Origin: Ligula intestinalis
Taxonomy: Eukaryota > Platyhelminthes > Cestoda > Diphyllobothriidea > Diphyllobothriidae
Assembly: GCA_036362985.1 (NCBI GenBank)
Contig: JAYGXS010000005.1
Coordinates: forward strand, 52,386,584-52,450,583
Reading direction: 5' to 3'
Length of the DNA stretch: 64,000 nt
Shown: piece by piece, positions 62,661 to 64,000 of the stretch
Layout: each line of letters opens with the position of its first letter
Position numbering within the stretch: position 1 is the stretch's first letter
Made by a program: the position numbers and the translations under genes
Notes under the pieces: generated by a model
The model's input: the letters and a program-made list of their open reading frames with translations, nothing else
The model's database searches: none
What the model was told of the DNA's origin: nothing

Positions 62661-63527
62661 AAGTCAAGTTAGGCGAACGAACGTTTTCGATTAATTCATC
62701 ATAAGGCAATACAGTAGTATAAGAGAGGGTAGAAATAACTAAAGTTTTAGGCAAATCAATCAGTAGTAACAAGAGGGGAGAGAGGTTTAAAGGGATCAGA
62801 TTATATTCTAAAATGGGGACTAGAGAAAGTGGGTGGGGGGAGAAGGGGAAGGAGTCCGACAATCAGTTCATGTCGTCCCGTGGTCCTCGTCTCGAATTTT
62901 GTTGGGAGATGTGAGGATGCAAGGTGTCAACGTCTTGTGACGGCGTCGGTGGCCGTGTTTGATGCCGCAGTCTCGTCACTGCTTCGCGGCGTGGTAAGAG
63001 GCATGGGGGCGGATGTTAACACGGTCTTCGACCACGAGAGCTTAAAGGCCGCTACAAACGCTTGCTGCGCACATAAAATTGGGTTTGAGAGGCGTATGGC
63101 AACTGCCTCTGCCGTCGCAAGTATCCCCTGACGCATGAACTTACAATGTTTAGCCGGTACTTTATAGACGACTCTGAACGCTTGGTTGACGTCTATCCGA
63201 TGACCACTGTCTACCAAGTGAGCCAGAATTGCCCTTGATATCGACTTTATTTCGCCTCTGTTTAGCCACGCAGGGTAGTGCTCTCGCATGCGCTTGGATA
63301 ACCACGGGACGATATAAAGTAATTTTCGGACTCCTTCCCCTCCTACCACCACCCCATTTCGCTGGTCTCCACTTAAGACTGGCATCTGATCCCTTTACAC
63401 CTCTCACCCCTTCGTTTCTACTGATTGGTTTGCCTACAGCTTTCGTTATCTCTGCTCTCCCTTATATTACTGTATTGTCTGATGATGAATTAATCGAAAA
63501 CGTTCGTTCGCCTTACTTGACTTTTTG
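62661..63527 (-). mobile_element. Penelope-like remnant bounded by inverted repeats
   Basis: The arms 62661-62862 and 63325-63527 are reverse complements at roughly 80%, with shared words TAGGCGAACGAACGTTTTCG, AAAGGGATCAGAT and GGGAAGGAGTCCGA. Between them the minus strand (frame 63385-62927) encodes REHYPAWLNRGEIKSISRAI, LAHLVDSGH and ATAEAVAIRLSNPILCAQQA, the C-terminal part of a PLE GIY-YIG endonuclease. Each arm's outer end has GATGAATTAATCGAAAACGT, a possible mutated hammerhead core. Confidence 0.7.
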
Positions 63528-64000
63528 AATGCTTACATGGATAGCATCATGATTGTTCCCGAGTCCGCAGGTCAGGTGGCGAGTTAATATATTACAACGA
63601 AGGCAGATGAGGTTTGAATGAACTTAGAGAGTCCGTCTTGTGTGATGGGCTGAGTCCCCAGTAGGTGCGCTGTACAGTGAGAAAATGGGTGAAAGGCGTG
63701 TTGGGACTTTTTACTTCTATCCATACTGTCAATACGGGGAATCAGTAATTGTTCACACCCTATAGAGGAATAAGGGTTAATAGAGAAAACTCTTGTCATT
63801 ACGATCTTCCCACCCGTTTCCTTATGAGAAGCTAAGACGGTAGGAGGTCGAAGTGGTTGGAATAGGTTATTCTGTACAGAAGGATTGGAGAGGAGGAAGT
63901 CGACTGATGAACGAGCGTAAGTCTTCACCTGAGCAGGGCAACGTCCAAGCCTGGTGGCAGGCAGCCCAACGGCCGCCGAGCGAGGTCTTTGCCTTAATCA
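63528..64000. other. Right edge, nothing firm
   Basis: A minus frame at 63928-63584 (114 codons) has no recognised domain. It may be an upstream piece of the same PLE or chance. Confidence 0.35.

Noticed and set aside
1..64000. CRISPR arrays, operons or other prokaryotic systems
   Set aside because: The window has GT-AG introns, LINEs and PLEs. Repeats are eukaryotic microsatellites and transposons, with no spacer-repeat pattern.

Overview
The window is eukaryotic genomic DNA, most likely from a parasitic flatworm. A diphyllobothriidean-type tapeworm is my best guess, by inference. The reasons are one long metazoan gene with GT-AG introns, many decayed non-LTR retrotransposons of CR1-like and RTE-like type, Penelope-like element (PLE) fragments with GIY-YIG endonuclease remnants, tRNA-derived SINEs, TTAGGG-like repeats and long (ACT)n microsatellites. 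There is no prokaryotic gene organisation. Nearly all the remaining open frames are transposon debris or shadows of other frames.

Layout. Positions 1-11400 are a graveyard of LINE copies: two copies of one family form a 2.2-kb inverted repeat around a CR1-like reverse transcriptase copy, followed by two more 3' LINE fragments. Positions 11401-14733 contain no recognisable gene, only a decayed tRNA-like sequence at 14334-14415.

From 14803 to 61252 (+) a single gene encodes a homologue of SZT2, the large KICSTOR-complex subunit that restrains mTORC1 when amino acids are scarce. I reconstruct 12 coding exons: 14803-24109, 29364-29761, 35549-35968, 36706-36966, 40354-40721, 43127-43556, 45990-46443, 49016-49320, 51254-52003, 56526-57110, 58850-59386 and 61061-61252. 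Reading phase is compatible at every junction. The total is 14007 nt, or 4668 residues plus stop. The first exon is 9.3 kb and carries two thirds of the protein. The other 11 exons are 192-750 nt long and separated by introns of 0.7-5.8 kb filled with repeats.

The introns hold CR1-like, RTE-like and PLE remnants, tRNA-SINEs, dispersed hairpin repeats, an interstitial telomere-like array, long hairpins, a 415-bp palindrome and an assembly gap inside an (ACT)n tract. Downstream of the gene (61253-64000) lie a candidate poly(A) signal, a pair of inverted tails with a hammerhead-like motif, and a PLE remnant bounded by inverted repeats of about 200 bp.

The most unusual signals are a family of hammerhead-ribozyme-like motifs (CUGANGA, short hairpin, GAAACGUC) attached to PLE and SINE tails, the strongly 5'-biased intron-poor structure of the SZT2 gene, and several long perfect or near-perfect hairpins inside its introns.
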